The notes beneath the pieces are model-generated. The model was not told where the DNA came from. It did no database searches and saw nothing but the letters and a program-made list of their open reading frames with translations. 64,000 bases of DNA, from positions 1-64,000 of the forward strand of contig CADABA010000007.1 in NCBI GenBank assembly GCA_902785985.1, given 5' to 3'. Position 1 is the first letter of the stretch. Every line of letters starts with the position of its first letter. Position numbers and translations under genes: made by a program. Below, piece by piece: positions 36,246 to 44,723 of this stretch. The stretch comes from an uncultured Lachnospiraceae bacterium. Its GTDB lineage: Bacteria > Bacillota > Clostridia > Lachnospirales > Lachnospiraceae.

Positions 36246-37553
36246 TTGAAAAATATAACCGCTTCTCTCGGTCTCTATATTCACTTTCCCTTCTGCGTCC
36301 GCAAATGCGCCTACTGCGATTTCCTCTCCGCACCCGGCGGGGATGAGGTAAAGCACGCTTACACAAATGCGCTCATACGCGAGATAAGGACATGGAAAAA
36401 GATACCCACTGCATCGGTCGATACGATCTTCCTGGGCGGGGGCACTCCCTCCGTGATGGATCCGGAGGATCTGCAGCGCGTTATGGACGCGGTCCGGGAC
36501 ACCTTTACGATTCTCCCGGAAGCCGAGATCACCATGGAAATGAACCCCGGAGTGTATGAAGACCGGCTGTTTTCTTTTATTTCCCGAAATGTGAACCGGG
36601 TAAGCTGCGGACTTCAGTCTGCACATAATGACGAGCTGAAGAAACTCGGCCGTATCCACAGCTTCGAGGATTTCGAGGCGTGCTTTGAGAGACTCCGGAA
36701 ATCCGGTATCCGAAATATCAACGCAGATCTCATGTTCGCACTGCCCGGCCAGACACCTGCAGACTGGATCGACACGCTCACGACGGTCGCCCGGATGAAT
36801 CCCGAACACATCAGCGCATACAGCCTGATCATTGAGGAGGGAACGCCGTTTTATGATCTGGCAGAACGGGGACTCCTCGATTTGCCGAATGAGGACTCCG
36901 AACGGGAAATGTACAGCACAGTCGGGGATACGCTCGCCCGATTCGGTTACAGCCGCTATGAAATCTCCAATTACGCGAGACCGGGTCTTGCGTGCCGTCA
37001 CAATGTACGTTACTGGAAGCGGAAGGACTATCTCGGTCTGGGCCTTGGCGCGGCGTCGATGATGAGAGCAGGGAATCCTGTCACCGGCAAATTCACGGAA
37101 ACAGCCGGGACGAACGGCAGCCTGCGCGAGAGACTGAAAAGACCCGCAGGAGAGTTCCGGTGGAAATGTACTGATGACTTAGAGACCTATATAAAAGAGG
37201 CCGGGAGGCAGGATCCCGTATACGCCAAAGCGTGCATGCTGAGGGATAACGAATTTACAGATGCGGATCTGTCCGATAAGACGACCCGGAATTTCACCCG
37301 GCTCTCCGTAAAAGATGCAGTGGAAGAGTTCATGTTCCTGGGGCTTCGAATGACAGAAGGTGTGACCGATCAGGATTTCAGGCAGAACTTCGGAATGGAA
37401 CTCATGAATATCTATGGAGAACAGATAAGAGATCTGGCAGCCAAAGGGCTCCTCACCGCACATATGGAGGATGGCCGAAAAAGAATCGCTCTCACGCCGA
37501 GAGGAACGGATATAAGCAATGCTGTGCTCTCGGAATTTCTTCTGGATGACTGA
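36246..37553 (+). CDS. hemW: Radical SAM protein HemW (heme chaperone, HemN-like)
   Basis: The 435 aa product has the radical SAM cluster motif CVRKCAYC (CxxxCxxC) near residue 19, then GGGTPSV and the HemW C-terminal domain. It lacks the extra N-terminal cysteine region of true coproporphyrinogen oxidase HemN, so the heme-chaperone assignment is preferred. Start is TTG at 36246 with GGAGG 6 bases before. It often follows lepA in Firmicutes; here lepA lies 2.2 kb away on the opposite strand. Confidence 0.9.
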   Translation: MKNITASLGLYIHFPFCVRKCAYCDFLSAPGGDEVKHAYTNALIREIRTWKKIPTASVDTIFLGGGTPSVMDPEDLQRVMDAVRDTFTILPEAEITMEMNPGVYEDRLFSFISRNVNRVSCGLQSAHNDELKKLGRIHSFEDFEACFERLRKSGIRNINADLMFALPGQTPADWIDTLTTVARMNPEHISAYSLIIEEGTPFYDLAERGLLDLPNEDSEREMYSTVGDTLARFGYSRYEISNYARPGLACRHNVRYWKRKDYLGLGLGAASMMRAGNPVTGKFTETAGTNGSLRERLKRPAGEFRWKCTDDLETYIKEAGRQDPVYAKACMLRDNEFTDADLSDKTTRNFTRLSVKDAVEEFMFLGLRMTEGVTDQDFRQNFGMELMNIYGEQIRDLAAKGLLTAHMEDGRKRIALTPRGTDISNAVLSEFLLDD

Positions 37554-37600
37554 ATCAGCTGACGTACAGTCTGTTCGTTCTGCAGGTTCACGAAGCCGTT

Positions 37601-37907
37601 GATCTCAGTGGGGAAGAGGGGCTGTCGCACTAAGCATTATATGCATAAATATTCATTCAGGGACCGCTCGCGCTTAGTCCTCGCGCAGCGGTACTAATAA
37701 ATTTTCTGCACTTGCGACAGCCCCATAGGTCAATATCCTGCTTGTCTCAGTGGCGGGTTTCAATCCCCCACTGAGATAAACGCTCAGCTCCGCAATGCTC
37801 CACAGGAGCATTGTTACGCATGCATAGGCACGGCGGATCGCAGCCGCGCAAAAAGGAAGGTGCTTCGCACCATGCGCGGCGCGGCAAGAACGCTGAGGCG
37901 TTCTTGA
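37601..37907 (-). repeat. Family B element B3, interrupted, with flanking module
   Basis: The outer ends GATCTCAGTGGGG (37601-37613) and CCCCACTGAGATAA (37766-37779) and the AATATCCTGC...TCTCAGTGGCGGG part are those of family B, but the inner CCCCCGC hairpin is absent; hairpin C2 is in its place. The flank to 37907 carries the AATGCTCC...GGAGCATT hairpin and the AAGAACGC...GCGTTCTT ending. Confidence 0.85.
37618..37724. repeat. Family C hairpin C2 nested in family B copy B3
   Basis: GGGGCTGTCGCA (37618-37629) and TGCGACAGCCCC (37713-37724) are a perfect 12 bp inverted pair. Next to the left arm is the segment TAAGCATTATATGCATAAAT, shared with C1 at 8210. The centre has GCGCAGCGGTACTAAT, which matches the core of family A. 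Confidence 0.85.
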
Positions 37908-37912
37908 AATGA

Positions 37913-37951
37913 ACAGATGATTTTTACAGATGGTTTGTACAGATGATTTGT
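37913..37951. repeat. Three tandem copies of a 13 bp unit
   Basis: ACAGATGATTTTT, ACAGATGGTTTGT and ACAGATGATTTGT run head to tail just before the rpsT terminator. Confidence 0.8.
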
Positions 37952-37953
37952 AC

Positions 37954-37991
37954 AAAAAAAGCCGATGCATTCTATATGCATCAGCTTTTTT
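37954..37991. terminator. rpsT terminator
   Basis: AAAAAAAGC...GATGCAT (37954-37970) pairs with ATGCATCAGCTTTTTT (37976-37991). Reading from rpsT, the stem ends in a run of T. Confidence 0.85.
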
Positions 37992-38024
37992 GTTTGCAAA
38001 TATGAATTTACCCGGCGGTGAAAC

Positions 38025-38297
38025 TCAGGCGAGCGCATCGACCTTCCTGGACATGCGGGCAATCTTTCTGGCGTTCGTATTCTTCTTGTAAACGCCCTTG
38101 GATGTGGCACGGCCCATCTCGCTCTTCAGAGCGTCAAGAGCCTTAACAGCCTGAGCCTTGTCACCTGCGAGCACAGCTGCGTCAACCTTCTTGACTGCTG
38201 TCTTAACGCCGGATCTAACTGCCTTATTGCGTGCCGCCTTCTTTGCATTGACCAGAATTCTCTTTTTTGCAGATTTGATGTTAGCCGATTGTGGCAT
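38025..38297 (-). CDS. rpsT: 30S ribosomal protein S20
   Basis: The 90 aa product is basic and matches S20 (ANIKSAKKRILVNAKKAARN, then GVKTAVKKVDAAV). It binds 16S rRNA in the small subunit body. ATG at 38297 is the only sensible start, yet no purine-rich ribosome site precedes it, and the leader from the strong promoter at 38317-38345 would be only about 12 bases. S20 often controls its own translation and uses weak initiation signals. A terminator lies at 37954-37991. Confidence 0.95.
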   Translation of the reverse strand: MPQSANIKSAKKRILVNAKKAARNKAVRSGVKTAVKKVDAAVLAGDKAQAVKALDALKSEMGRATSKGVYKKNTNARKIARMSRKVDALA

Positions 38298-38316
38298 GGG
38301 CGGAACACACTAGACT

Positions 38317-38345
38317 ATTTTATGCGAAAGGCATCTGCGTGTCAA
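38317..38345 (-). promoter_or_regulatory. Strong predicted promoter for rpsT
   Basis: On the minus strand TTGACA (38345-38340) and TAAAAT (38322-38317) are exactly 17 bp apart, a near-consensus sigma-A promoter. Confidence 0.8.
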
Positions 38346-38389
38346 GCCATGTTTACGGAAAATCTTCAGTTCCGGTTCATAGAAAATTT

Positions 38390-39349
38390 TCAGATCTGCG
38401 CGTCATGTTTTAACGAAAATGCCAGTTTTCCCTCTTTCCGAAATTTCCAGAACAAAAAGACGATGAAGACTGCTAACACGATCGTTGAAGTCACTGTCCC
38501 CTCGATCCCGAAAGCGGTATCATACGCAAAGCTGTTTCTTGCAGAAGCTGCGTCCAGCTTAAAAATCGAATAGGAAGCGACAAGCCCGCTGTTGGGAAGC
38601 CCGAGTATAAAAGCCTGCATAAAATTCCATGTTGTATGAAATCCGGCCACCCAGAAGAAGCTGTCTTCACAGACAACAATAATCGATGTCATGATCCCAA
38701 CGAGGAAAATGTTCAGAAGCCCCAATAATGATACTCCCGGATTCCCCATATGAATCGACAGAAAAAGAAGGGCATTCAGTACCGCGGCAACGATCTGCAT
38801 CGGATATCTGACAGAAATTTTCCGCAGCATATAGGATCTGAAAACAAGTTCCTCCGCAGACGACTGGACGGCGACCAGCAGAAAAAGAACGAGAACAGGC
38901 AGAAGATCGAACCTGTTAAATGACAGGATAATGTCACCGTGCAGGATCCCCACCACTGCGCAGAACAAATTAAGGCCCATTCCCCATCCTGCTCCTTTCA
39001 GAAGCATAGGGAGATTATTTCCTCCGCCGGGTCCGGTCTTCTTCAGGATGAAGCGGTTCCATGGAAATATCGCAAGGATCAGAATCGCTATGATCCAGAT
39101 CCCCACAAAGGAAGCATACACAGACCCGGACCAGAAGACCGACCCCCAGAGAGTATCCCCGGCTGCTTCTGCCCTGTCTCCAAGCACCAGGAGACAGTAA
39201 TCAAAATAAGATCCGAGCACACCCTGCCCGATCAATATGATCACGAAAATGGCGACAAACGTGACCCACAGAAGGTACACAATGCCTCCGAGCGGCTTTC
39301 TGAAGAATTTTTCCAACGGTCCGATTTTTCCTGCCTGTCCCGACTCCAT
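38390..39349 (-). CDS. CPBP-family intramembrane metalloprotease
   Basis: The 319 aa product has about eight hydrophobic helices. The CPBP (Abi) catalytic motifs are present: EELVFRSYM (EExxxR), FLSIHMG (FxxxH) and HTTWNFMQ, which together bind zinc in the membrane. Bacterial members are linked to bacteriocin immunity or protein maturation, but the substrate here is unknown. GGGGGAGG precedes ATG at 39349. It is encoded 66 bp downstream of the TPR protein gene, with a family E hairpin between them. Confidence 0.88.
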   Translation of the reverse strand: MESGQAGKIGPLEKFFRKPLGGIVYLLWVTFVAIFVIILIGQGVLGSYFDYCLLVLGDRAEAAGDTLWGSVFWSGSVYASFVGIWIIAILILAIFPWNRFILKKTGPGGGNNLPMLLKGAGWGMGLNLFCAVVGILHGDIILSFNRFDLLPVLVLFLLVAVQSSAEELVFRSYMLRKISVRYPMQIVAAVLNALLFLSIHMGNPGVSLLGLLNIFLVGIMTSIIVVCEDSFFWVAGFHTTWNFMQAFILGLPNSGLVASYSIFKLDAASARNSFAYDTAFGIEGTVTSTIVLAVFIVFLFWKFRKEGKLAFSLKHDAQI

Positions 39350-39381
39350 ATCGTATCCTCCCCCGATCTTTACAGATACTT

Positions 39382-39402
39382 CAGGAACGCCTCGGCGTTC
39401 CT
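39382..39402. repeat. Family E hairpin
   Basis: CAGGAACGCC and GGCGTTCCT pair in the 66 bp gap between the TPR gene and the CPBP protease gene. Confidence 0.6.
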
Positions 39403-39415
39403 TATCGACTGCCGG

Positions 39416-40540
39416 TCAGAAGCTGATCAGCAGATGCCACGTAAGCTCCACCTTTGCCCTGTCCGGTACATACGGTTCTATCAAGGCTTCATATTCCTCT
39501 GTCGTGAGCGGCGTATCATCATTCACATAATAGATGATACCGTCCCCGTCAGCATCCAGTTCAGGAAGGTACTGACCGTACGGCGGTACTGTGTACGTAC
39601 TGACTCCATAGGCGGAAAGGATCTCAATGTCATACGAGTGTGTTTCCGGATTGTACCCCCTGACCGTAAAGGGATAGTACAACGTTTTCGGGTTCTTCGG
39701 ATACGTCCGTATGTACCCTGTCGAATAGAAATCCTTCGTCTCGTAAGACCCTCCGTCAACAGAATATACACTGAATGAAGATCCGTTCCATGCCCACACC
39801 TCCGTGTTAATAACTTCATACGGCATACCGGAGTTGGTATAGGAAAGAAAGATCTCATCCACCTCGTCATTGTCAAGATCTCCGATTGCGTACATTATCT
39901 GAGGTGAAGTATAATCGGAGAGCGCGTCCCCATCATTGCCCGAAATATAGTAGCCATACGGATCATTGCGCACATCCGAAAGGAAACTGTTATAATCCGC
40001 CTCGATCGGCCCTGCCGTTTCAGGGGTCGGTTCCGGGGTCGGCATGACCTCCGGAGAAGGCGTTGGTGTCGGACCTGCAGGAGATTCACCGGCAGGCTTC
40101 TCTCCCTGAGGACCGGAATTCCCCGCAGGATCTGCTCCGGAAGGAACCGGCTTCGGCGTCTCTGTCGGGGAAGCTCCCGCCTGAGACGGGTCAGAAATCC
40201 CGGTCTTCCGCTCAGCCAGCCCCTTCTCGCCCGTCAGATCCTCGACGCGCTTATAATCATCGTAAGCCTGTTCCGGTCTGCCCATATCCATGTAGGCTTC
40301 CCCGCGCTTTTCATAGGCTTCACTGCGGCGGGGATCAATATCAATTGCTTTTGTAAACACACGGACCGCTTCATCATATTCCTGGTTATGCATATATCTG
40401 CTGCCCAGATTGACATTATGACGGTATCTCGCATCGGGCGTTCTGAGAAGAACGATCACTGCAGCTGTAAAAATTACAAGAATGATAAATAAGATGACCG
40501 CCAGTCTTTTATAAAGCGTAAGGCTGTGTGATTTTTTCAT
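39416..40540 (-). CDS. Membrane-anchored TPR protein with Pro/Thr linker and Asp-rich C-terminal domain
   Basis: The 374 aa product has one N-terminal membrane helix (about 12-35), two to three TPR motifs (RHNVNLGSRYMHNQEYDEA, then AYEKRGEAYMDMGRPEQAY), and a Pro/Thr/Gly-rich linker (PTETPKPVPS, TPTPSPEV). The outer C-terminal domain of about 180 residues has calcium-binding-like segments DLDNDEVDEIFLSY and LDADGDGIIYY, as in FG-GAP/dockerin-like repeats. It probably stands on the cell surface as a scaffold; the partner is unknown. ATG at 40540 follows a GGGGGG tract at a spacing of about 8. Family B copy B4 lies directly upstream. Confidence 0.75.
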   Translation of the reverse strand: MKKSHSLTLYKRLAVILFIILVIFTAAVIVLLRTPDARYRHNVNLGSRYMHNQEYDEAVRVFTKAIDIDPRRSEAYEKRGEAYMDMGRPEQAYDDYKRVEDLTGEKGLAERKTGISDPSQAGASPTETPKPVPSGADPAGNSGPQGEKPAGESPAGPTPTPSPEVMPTPEPTPETAGPIEADYNSFLSDVRNDPYGYYISGNDGDALSDYTSPQIMYAIGDLDNDEVDEIFLSYTNSGMPYEVINTEVWAWNGSSFSVYSVDGGSYETKDFYSTGYIRTYPKNPKTLYYPFTVRGYNPETHSYDIEILSAYGVSTYTVPPYGQYLPELDADGDGIIYYVNDDTPLTTEEYEALIEPYVPDRAKVELTWHLLISF

Positions 40541-40571
40541 TATGTATTCCCCCCCTCTGTCAGAACACATT

Positions 40572-40794
40572 TCAAGAACGCCTCAGCGTTCTTGCCGCGC
40601 CGCGCGAGGTGCGAAGCACCTTCCTCTTTGCGCGGCTGCGATCCGCCGTGCCTAAGCATGCGTAACAATGCTCCAGTGGAGCATTGCGGAGCTGAGCGTT
40701 TATCTCAGTGGGGGATTGAAACCCGCCACTGAGACGAGCAGGATATTGACATATCCCCCGCTTATAGAAGCGGGGGTCTTCCCCACTGAGATAA
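40572..40794 (+). repeat. Family B element B4 with flanking module
   Basis: In the opposite orientation to B1: flank module TCAAGAACGCCTCAGCG... at 40572, then the core 40700-40794 with perfect ends TTATCTCAGTGGGG / CCCCACTGAGATAA and inner stem CCCCCGCTTATAGAAGCGGGGG. It matches B1 almost throughout. Confidence 0.9.
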
Positions 40795-40838
40795 TGTCTT
40801 CACAGTCTTTCTTTCTTGTCTTCACAGTCTTTCTTTCT
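40795..40838. repeat. Two tandem copies of a 22 bp unit
   Basis: TGTCTTCACAGTCTTTCTTT(CT) occurs twice in a row, identical, directly after B4. Confidence 0.85.
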
Positions 40839-40873
40839 ACAGGTGTACCGATCCCTCTGTAGAATTGTACATA

Positions 40874-41001
40874 CGATGAAGGCGGGTAACACCTTGAACG
40901 TGCATCTCCTGACCGAAGTTATGCGTATTGCACGATGAAGATAAGTATTCCCCTTCGCACGTATGCCACGACCTGAAAATACAGGTATTACGCAATGAAG
41001 A
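40874..41001. repeat. Family D repeat, copy D2 (divergent)
   Basis: ACGATGAAGGCG, GCACGATGAAG, TTCGCACGTATG and ATTACGCAATGAAGAAG follow in the order seen in D1 and D3, with insertions. Its end supplies the stop codon and last residues of the HExxH peptidase gene at 40988. Confidence 0.6.
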
Positions 41002-41815
41002 AGAGAGAAGAATAATGCTTATTTACTTTTCTGCAGAATCTTCGGTCATTCATCCCCAGATCCCGGGCGATCTGATCGATCAAAGCAGCGTCGAAATTTT
41101 TCCTTTTCATCATGGCGATCCGATATTCCCACGACGGATGAAGACCACGGGAAAGATCCGGACCTTCCCTCGCTCTGCCCCGGATACAGCTCTCGACTCT
41201 CTCCGGGGTAAGGCCTGTCTTATGAAGGCTCCCGAGATCCGCGTGGACCTCCCTGACCCACCCCGCAAACTTTCTTTTGCGTCCGACCGCAAAAAGAGGG
41301 CGGTACTGTCCTTCTTTGTGGGTCATCTCGTGCCCCAGCGTGAAAACAAAGAAATCAAGAAGACGGTCCGTTCCTTCATCATGACCGGATATTCTTTCCA
41401 TATTTCGGGAGACATCCGTATTCTCCGGGAGACCGCATTGCTGCCGGCATCCCCTGCTTCGCAGACACCTGAACAGCACAGTGGCCCATCCCGGTGTAAA
41501 TACGATCAGTCCGGTCCCGGGGAGTGCCGTATTCGCGTTCAGCTTCCGGGTATTCCTCCTGCCCGCATGAGGAAAATCGTGAAAGATCACTCTGGTCTTC
41601 AGAAGAAAATCCTGACGGTCAAGAATGCTCCGGATCATTCCGCGAAACCGTTCCGGCTCAAACGCCGGGTCAGACTGCTTTAGCTTTGCTGCAGTCTTTT
41701 CGGATATTATATCAATCTCTGAGAGGACGAACCTGACATATGCATAACAGCCGGCTGCCAGAAGGAGAAAAGTAAGAAGACCTGCTGCGAACCAGATAAC
41801 AAATGTGTGATCCAT
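40988..41815 (-). CDS. Membrane-anchored HExxH metallopeptidase (M48/M56-like)
   Basis: The 275 aa product has one N-terminal helix (about 5-27) and a soluble domain with H162-E-M-T-H166 and a downstream E189-V-H-A-D192, the zinc-ligand layout of gluzincin peptidases. The domain would face the cytoplasm or the outside depending on topology, which I cannot settle. ATG at 41815 follows GAGGGCG. The last few codons and stop fall inside repeat copy D2, so the native C-terminus may have been cut or replaced. It lies downstream of comEC, same strand, 264 bp away. Confidence 0.7.
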   Translation of the reverse strand: MDHTFVIWFAAGLLTFLLLAAGCYAYVRFVLSEIDIISEKTAAKLKQSDPAFEPERFRGMIRSILDRQDFLLKTRVIFHDFPHAGRRNTRKLNANTALPGTGLIVFTPGWATVLFRCLRSRGCRQQCGLPENTDVSRNMERISGHDEGTDRLLDFFVFTLGHEMTHKEGQYRPLFAVGRKRKFAGWVREVHADLGSLHKTGLTPERVESCIRGRAREGPDLSRGLHPSWEYRIAMMKRKNFDAALIDQIARDLGMNDRRFCRKVNKHYSSLFFIA

Positions 41816-41929
41816 ACTGTATCGCCCTCATCCTTTCCCGGTCAATTCAGCCGTCCCCAAAAAGCACATTCCCTGCGATCCGTCTCAAAATCTCACGCAT
41901 CCCGTTCGGTTTTCCGGCGGATCGCAGCC

Positions 41930-41992
41930 TTATCGTGAGGAAGGTGCTTCGCACAGAAGCGCGGCGCGGCAGGAGCACCGAGGTGTTCCTGA
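41930..41992. repeat. Partial family B flank plus family E hairpin
   Basis: GGCGGATCGCAGCC, GAGGAAGGTGCTTCGCAC and GCGCGGCGCGGCAGGAGCACC match the flank module of B1, B3 and B4, without the core. It is in the 264 bp gap between comEC and the peptidase gene. Confidence 0.65.
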
Positions 41993-42079
41993 ACCTCTCT
42001 GCACTGATGGATGCCTTTCACCGTAACAGGAATCTCTATCGTAAGAGTACTCCAGGACCGCAGCATTTACAAGTGCGTC

Positions 42080-44578
42080 TCACCTGCACACATATGTCTC
42101 CCCGCGATACTCCTCCTCATCATAAGCACGGAAATAATACTTTTCCCCGTCCGTCACGACAGAAAGCTCTCCCCCATACCTCGTGATCCGCACATCCGCC
42201 CCCGCTGCGTAAAGTCTGTCCAGGAGCTCCGCATGAGGATGTCCGTACCTGTTATTCTTTCCTGCAGAGATCAGGCACAGGTCCGGACGGACGATGTCAA
42301 GGAGCTCTTCGGGTGTCGAATACTTCGAGCCATGGTGGGCTGTCTTCAGCACCTCGAACTCCTTTCCCGTCCTTCGCAGGATCTCAAGCAGGTTTTCCTC
42401 CCCCTCCCCGACTACGTCCCCTGTAAGCAGGCAGTCGAATTTTCCGAAGCGTAAAGCTGCGACAATACACTGGGCATTCACATTCACAGGCGGCCTCTCC
42501 CGTCCCGGATCCGGTCCCAGGATCGTGAGTGACACCTGCGGGTCCGCGCTCCCGGATCCCGCTTTCTCGGACGATGCCGTCTGATTCAGAAGCCCCGGGC
42601 TGTTATGAAAATGAAATGCATCTCCCGCCTTCACCCGAACGACCCTCATGTGCGCCTTCTCCGCCTTCGCGCAGAGCTCCTCATAAGCATCTCCTCTCTC
42701 CTTTAAATACGGCATGACGAGCGTCTCTGCGCGAATCGACGCAGTCCCGTCGATCATCATGTCGAGAAGTTCAATGATTCCGCTTATATGATCAAGGTCT
42801 GTATGTGTCACAAAAATGTAATCGAGTTTTCGGATCCCCTCATATTTCAGGAACGGCAGGATCCGATATCTGCCCGCGTCCGTCACGGTCGTCGATCCCC
42901 CGTCCACCAGAATGTTCTGGCCGCCGGGCATTTCCACAACAATCGCGTCGCCCTGTCCGATATCAAGCATGTGGATCTCCAGATCATCCCTTCCCCGCAC
43001 AAGGAACACCAGAAGAAGGACCGGGATCATCCCGATCAGAAAGAACCTTTTTCTGTTTGTCCGCCACCTGACTGAGAGGAAAAGAAATCCTGCAAAGAGC
43101 ACCCCGTACAACAGGATCCGGATCGGCTCCGGGTGCCCGCAGACGACTGCTGCACAGGGCAGTTTTCCTGCAAGCTTCAGAATTAAATACAAAAGATTCA
43201 CCGAACCGACCGCAGGCAGAGTAAAGAATCCGCCAAAGGCACCTCCGCATACGATTCCCAGGATCCCTGCTCCCAGCACGAACGGAATGACCGGAACGAT
43301 CAGCATATTCAGGAATACACTGTAGAGCGGAATCTCATACCAGCTGCAGAGAACGAACGGGACCGTTCCGAGATACAGGATCACTCCCCTCATGAGAGGT
43401 CCTCTTTCCGAACACAGTCCGAGTATGACGACCGCCAGAAAAGACAGCTGAAATCCGCTGTAAGTGAGATACTCCGGATTTACGATCAGAATGATCGCAG
43501 CTGTAAGACTCACCCCTGTGAGCGGGTCATAGGTCCTTCCGCTGAGCCGGGCTCCGGCAACAAGGCAGTACATAAATACCGCACGCACCGTTGAGACCGA
43601 AAGCCCTGTCATGACTGCGCAGCACACGAGCAGGATCATGGTCAATACGACAGCTGCCTTTTTGTTCATATGCAGGATCCGGATCCGGGAGGACAGCCGG
43701 CTCCTTCTGTCAGGCTCTTCACGATTCGTATTTTTTACACGATGTCTGCTCCCGGGCTGATCCGGTCTTTCCTTCCGCTGTCTGCCTTCAGACTGATCCG
43801 GCATGTACTCTTCACGATACTTTTCTCTCACTGTTCCCCGATCTTCACGTTCCGCCTGATCCGGCATCCCGGGAAGCCCCCATCTTCCTGCTGGAAGAAC
43901 GACTGCAAGATGACACAGGATCCAGTAAAAAGCCTCCGCCATCATCGTTATGTGGAGTCCCGAGATCACAAGAATGTGCGACACCCCAGCCATTCTGAAC
44001 CGGTCCGAATCCTCCGCCTCCATAAGGCTTCTGTCCCCGACGAGCATCGCGCTCATGACGCCCGCCGTACGGGGAGGAAAAACTTCCCCGATCCTGTCCT
44101 TCAGGAACGAACGGATCTGATGAAGCGTTTCCCTGAGAGGATCCCCCCGGCTGTCGAGAACCTCTATCTCTGCATTTCCCATCGTGTAATAGATCCCAAG
44201 CATCCGATAATAGTTTTTTCTGTCGAACTGCCCCTCATTTGACGCGGGCTCCGGCTCCCGCAGAATTCCCTTCGCGCATAAAAAAGAATCCACAGCAAAG
44301 TGCTGTGGATTTTTTAACGTTACACGGACCTTATTCAGTTCATACATGTGAGAGTCAACGGACAGGACTGCCCGTTTCAGAATAAGATAAGAATACTCCT
44401 CCCGAGTCTCGGATTCACTGACGAATCCGGTAATGCTGACAGGAAGAGAGGTGTTCGTCCATTTTTTTGCTGACACCACATCGGGAGGCAGCGGCACAAG
44501 CGTCATCCCTGCTGCCCGGATCAGGGCGAGCAGAGCGATGATCAGGACGCACAATGACATGAGAGGTCTTCGCGTCAA
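42080..44578 (-). CDS. comEC: DNA-internalisation protein ComEC/Rec2
   Basis: The 832 aa product has the three ComEC parts: an N-terminal OB-like domain, a polytopic competence channel (about 210-520), and a C-terminal metallo-beta-lactamase-like nuclease domain with THTDLDH, IGQGDAIVVEM and TAHHGSKYS. It carries single-stranded DNA across the membrane. A charged insert of about 70 residues near 255-325 (PDQAEREDRGTVREKY, PDQSEGRQRKERPDQPG) interrupts the channel part. The start is TTG at 44578, 8 bases after GGAGG. comEA lies 3.3 kb upstream on the same strand. Confidence 0.93.
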   Translation of the reverse strand: MTRRPLMSLCVLIIALLALIRAAGMTLVPLPPDVVSAKKWTNTSLPVSITGFVSESETREEYSYLILKRAVLSVDSHMYELNKVRVTLKNPQHFAVDSFLCAKGILREPEPASNEGQFDRKNYYRMLGIYYTMGNAEIEVLDSRGDPLRETLHQIRSFLKDRIGEVFPPRTAGVMSAMLVGDRSLMEAEDSDRFRMAGVSHILVISGLHITMMAEAFYWILCHLAVVLPAGRWGLPGMPDQAEREDRGTVREKYREEYMPDQSEGRQRKERPDQPGSRHRVKNTNREEPDRRSRLSSRIRILHMNKKAAVVLTMILLVCCAVMTGLSVSTVRAVFMYCLVAGARLSGRTYDPLTGVSLTAAIILIVNPEYLTYSGFQLSFLAVVILGLCSERGPLMRGVILYLGTVPFVLCSWYEIPLYSVFLNMLIVPVIPFVLGAGILGIVCGGAFGGFFTLPAVGSVNLLYLILKLAGKLPCAAVVCGHPEPIRILLYGVLFAGFLFLSVRWRTNRKRFFLIGMIPVLLLVFLVRGRDDLEIHMLDIGQGDAIVVEMPGGQNILVDGGSTTVTDAGRYRILPFLKYEGIRKLDYIFVTHTDLDHISGIIELLDMMIDGTASIRAETLVMPYLKERGDAYEELCAKAEKAHMRVVRVKAGDAFHFHNSPGLLNQTASSEKAGSGSADPQVSLTILGPDPGRERPPVNVNAQCIVAALRFGKFDCLLTGDVVGEGEENLLEILRRTGKEFEVLKTAHHGSKYSTPEELLDIVRPDLCLISAGKNNRYGHPHAELLDRLYAAGADVRITRYGGELSVVTDGEKYYFRAYDEEEYRGETYVCR

Positions 44579-44723
44579 GCAACATTCCTCCGTTTATTCT
44601 TCATCACGCTTTTCCCCGCGACTTCAGCCGTGAGATACGCGCGCAAAATGATATCTTTTCCCGCTTTCAGGGAACTCCCGGACCTTCCTGCCACGCGGAG
44701 CAGGCAGGAAGCAGCTTCCGTTC

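Noticed and set aside
40700..40745. GGGGGATTGAAACCCGCC resembles the GATTGAAAC end of some CRISPR repeats
   Set aside because: Copies are single and dispersed, with no regular spacers and no cas genes; it is part of family B.
40928..41683. Plus-strand frame opposite the HExxH peptidase
   Set aside because: The minus-strand frame has catalytic HExxH and ExxxD motifs, a membrane helix and a ribosome site.
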